Source of the DNA: Pseudomonas xionganensis
GTDB taxonomy: Bacteria > Pseudomonadota > Gammaproteobacteria > Pseudomonadales > Pseudomonadaceae
Reading direction: 5' to 3'
DNA: 64,000 nt
Assembly (NCBI RefSeq): GCF_009763245.1
Contig: NZ_WKJZ01000001.1
Span: 1,978,810 to 2,042,809 of the forward strand
Shown here: one piece after another, positions 62,442 to 64,000 of the stretch
Layout of the letters: each line of letters starts with the position of its first letter
Numbering within the stretch: position 1 is the stretch's first letter
The notes under the pieces: model-generated
What the model was told of the DNA's origin: nothing
The model's database searches: none
What the model saw: the letters and a program-made list of their open reading frames with translations, nothing else
Position numbers and translations under genes: made by a program

Positions 62442-63692
62442 TCAGGACGGGGTCGTCTCCTCCGTCGAATCATGGGGCGGTGCATCGGGCATCAGCTCCA
62501 GCACGGCGGGGCTGGTGCGCAGCATGGGTACGAAGTGCGCCGCGTCGCCGCTGACCAGGTCGCTGACATGGCGCAGGCGATAGAGGGTGTAGGCCGCCAG
62601 CACGCTCAGGGTGGCGGCAAAGTAGAGGGGCAGCGCGCTGGCGCCCAGTCGCTCCATCAACACCCCGGCGAGCAACGGGCCGCACACAGAGCCGATACCA
62701 TTGACCATCAGCAGGCTGCTGCAGCCGGAGAGAATCTCGTCGCTGTGCAACTGGTCGATCAGCTGCGCCACGGCAATGGGGTAGATGGCAAAGGTCAGGC
62801 CACCCCAGACGAACACTGCACCGAGCAGCAGCGGCCCCGCCGGCAACAGACTCATGACCAGGGCCAGAGTGACTGCCAGGGCCACGACCCAGAGCAGCAC
62901 CTGACGGCGGTCGTGGCGATCCGAGTAGAGCCCGATGGGCCATTGCAACAGGGCGCCGCCAAGAATGGTGGCAGTCATCAGCAGGCCCACGCCTGGGGTG
63001 TCGAAGCCGGCGAGGCTGGCGTACACCGGCGCCATGCCCCAGAACGCGCCCAGGGCCAGGCCGGACAGGCCTGCCGCAACCATGGCCAGCGGGGCGATGC
63101 GCCACAGTTGGCGCAGGTTGCTCGGGGGTGCTTCCGGCAGGCTCGGCTGCGCCTGGCAGGTCAGGGTGATGGGCATCAGCGCCGCGCTGATCAGGATGGT
63201 GGCGAGGGCGAACAGGGTGAAGTGCAGCGGATCGGCCAGGTGCAGCAGCTGCTGGGCCAGGGCCAGGGCGCCGAGGTTGACCGCCATGTAGATGGCAAAC
63301 ACCTGGCCGCGCTGCTCGTTCGGCGCCTGGGCGTTGAGCCAGCTCTCGGTGACCATATACAGAGTGACCAGGGCCAGGCCGTAGAGCACACGCAGGCCCA
63401 GCCAGACCCAGGGGTCGATAAGCAGTACATGGAGCAGGGCGGCGATGGCGGCCAGGGCCGCGCAACAGGCGAACGCACGGATATGCCCGATGCGCCGAAC
63501 CAGCGGAGTCGCCAGCCAGGTGCCGAGAAGAAACCCGACGAAGTACCCGGACATGATCAGGCCGAGCATCGTGGTGGAGTAGCCTTCGGCGACGCCACGC
63601 AGGGTCAGGAGGGTATTAAGCAGGCCATTGCCGAGGAGGAGTAAAGCAACCCCACCGAGCAACGAGCTGATAGGGGCAATCAGGGACCACAT
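62442..63692 (-). CDS. MFS transporter (YcaD-like)
   Basis: The 416-residue protein has about twelve membrane helices, with the MFS loop-2/3 motif GTWLATPLVRRIGHIRAF near residues 57-74 and the second-half counterpart GLYSDRHDRRQVLLW near 253-267. It resembles the YcaD group of putative sugar or drug permeases. It is upstream of ggpPS on the same strand but separated by 231 bp and a MITE-like element, so co-regulation with osmolyte synthesis is only a possibility. The cytoplasmic tail of about 30 residues is hydrophilic. Confidence 0.88.
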   Translation of the reverse strand: MWSLIAPISSLLGGVALLLLGNGLLNTLLTLRGVAEGYSTTMLGLIMSGYFVGFLLGTWLATPLVRRIGHIRAFACCAALAAIAALLHVLLIDPWVWLGLRVLYGLALVTLYMVTESWLNAQAPNEQRGQVFAIYMAVNLGALALAQQLLHLADPLHFTLFALATILISAALMPITLTCQAQPSLPEAPPSNLRQLWRIAPLAMVAAGLSGLALGAFWGMAPVYASLAGFDTPGVGLLMTATILGGALLQWPIGLYSDRHDRRQVLLWVVALAVTLALVMSLLPAGPLLLGAVFVWGGLTFAIYPIAVAQLIDQLHSDEILSGCSSLLMVNGIGSVCGPLLAGVLMERLGASALPLYFAATLSVLAAYTLYRLRHVSDLVSGDAAHFVPMLRTSPAVLELMPDAPPHDSTEETTPS

Positions 63693-64000
63693 GGCGAACT
63701 ACCCTAGGGGACTATCCCCCTGAGTGCAAGCACAAAGGGTGCCACTGCTTAGCTTGGTAACTATATAAGTCTTTGTTTTAAAAAAGATTATTTATAGCGA
63801 TGAGTGGTCGTTTGATTTTTTCTGGCGCAGCAAGTGCGCACACTGGGGGCGACGGATAAGGCGTATTGCACCGATAGCGCTCGTGACCACGGAGGGGCGC
63901 ACTGCGTGTAGATAATGCAGGAGCCAGCTTGCTGGCGATGCTGTTGGCTTACCAAGATCGTCGGAGTGCCGAACCACAGCAAGCTGGCTGCTACAAGGTT
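63693..64000. other. 308-bp intergenic end of the window
   Basis: The first 110 bp are AT-rich (ACTATATAAG, GTTTTAAAAAAG) and probably hold the MFS promoter on the minus strand. The last 100 bp contain a large imperfect inverted repeat: AGGAGCCAGCTTGCTGGCGAT (from 63910) and AGCAAGCTGGCTGCTACAAGG (to 63997), a REP pair typical of Pseudomonas. No credible gene is visible. Confidence 0.6.

Overview
The window reads as a chromosomal segment of a Pseudomonas-type gammaproteobacterium. It has high GC, dense gene packing, strong Shine-Dalgarno sites and many Pseudomonas housekeeping genes: recQ, cyaB with a MASE2 domain, trkH, trpS, scpA-scpB, rluB, apeB, mupP, ubiG, mtaD, edd and pgl. Several neighbourhoods (cyaB-DUF962-AraC-trkH, the Cpx-like cluster, mtaD-ubiG-mupP) match gene orders I remember from P. 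aeruginosa; that comparison is from memory, not from a search. I found no tRNA, rRNA, CRISPR array, integrase or intact transposase.

Layout. 1-9.8 kb: a DUF454 gene (cut by the window edge), a UPF0149 gene, recQ, a DUF2804 gene, a MarR regulator, a short FimV-like protein, a SelT/Rdx-like protein, a DMT transporter, a CsaA-like protein and an AraC regulator. 9.9-11.8 kb: a two-gene operon (PlcP-like metallophosphoesterase and Agt-like glycosyltransferase) behind a four-half-site Pho box, which predicts membrane-lipid remodelling under phosphate limitation. 12-21 kb: cyaB, a DUF962 protein, an AraC regulator, trkH, a YkgJ protein, a nitroreductase and a Cpx-like two-component cluster with a Spy/CpxP-like gene. 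21-28 kb: PHP-domain nuclease, YciO, trpS, scpA, scpB, rluB and a GGDEF diguanylate cyclase.

28-40.5 kb: yciK is separated from mtaD-ubiG-mupP by about 8.6 kb carrying apeB, a phosphopantetheinyl transferase, a possible small RNA, and an overlapping operon (solute-binding protein, alkaline-phosphatase-superfamily enzyme, two permeases, ATPase, HAD phosphatase) with a divergent GntR/UTRA regulator and two matching palindromic operators. 40.7-44.1 kb: trhO, a DsbA-like protein and an ABC exporter. 44.7-49 kb: hpd, hmgA, fahA and maiA together convert 4-hydroxyphenylpyruvate to fumarate and acetoacetate. 49-55.6 kb: two chemoreceptors, a YdjM-like membrane protein, a low-GC stretch with degraded ORFs, and a periplasmic binding protein. 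55.7-64 kb: arfB, an overlapping edd-pgl pair, YCII and VOC proteins, a fused glucosylglycerol-phosphate phosphatase/synthase (GgpPS) and an MFS transporter.

Intergenic DNA is rich in palindromic repeats with GTAGGGTGG...CCACCCTAC ends. They usually occur as oppositely oriented pairs whose inner stems differ between copies yet stay complementary. One locus (44128-44433) amplifies such a pair as exactly 102-bp tandem copies. The most noteworthy items are the Pho-box lipid-remodelling operon, GgpPS, the importer/phosphatase operon with its operators, the repeat family, a possible small RNA at about 31.2 kb and a terminator-bearing leader upstream of trhO.
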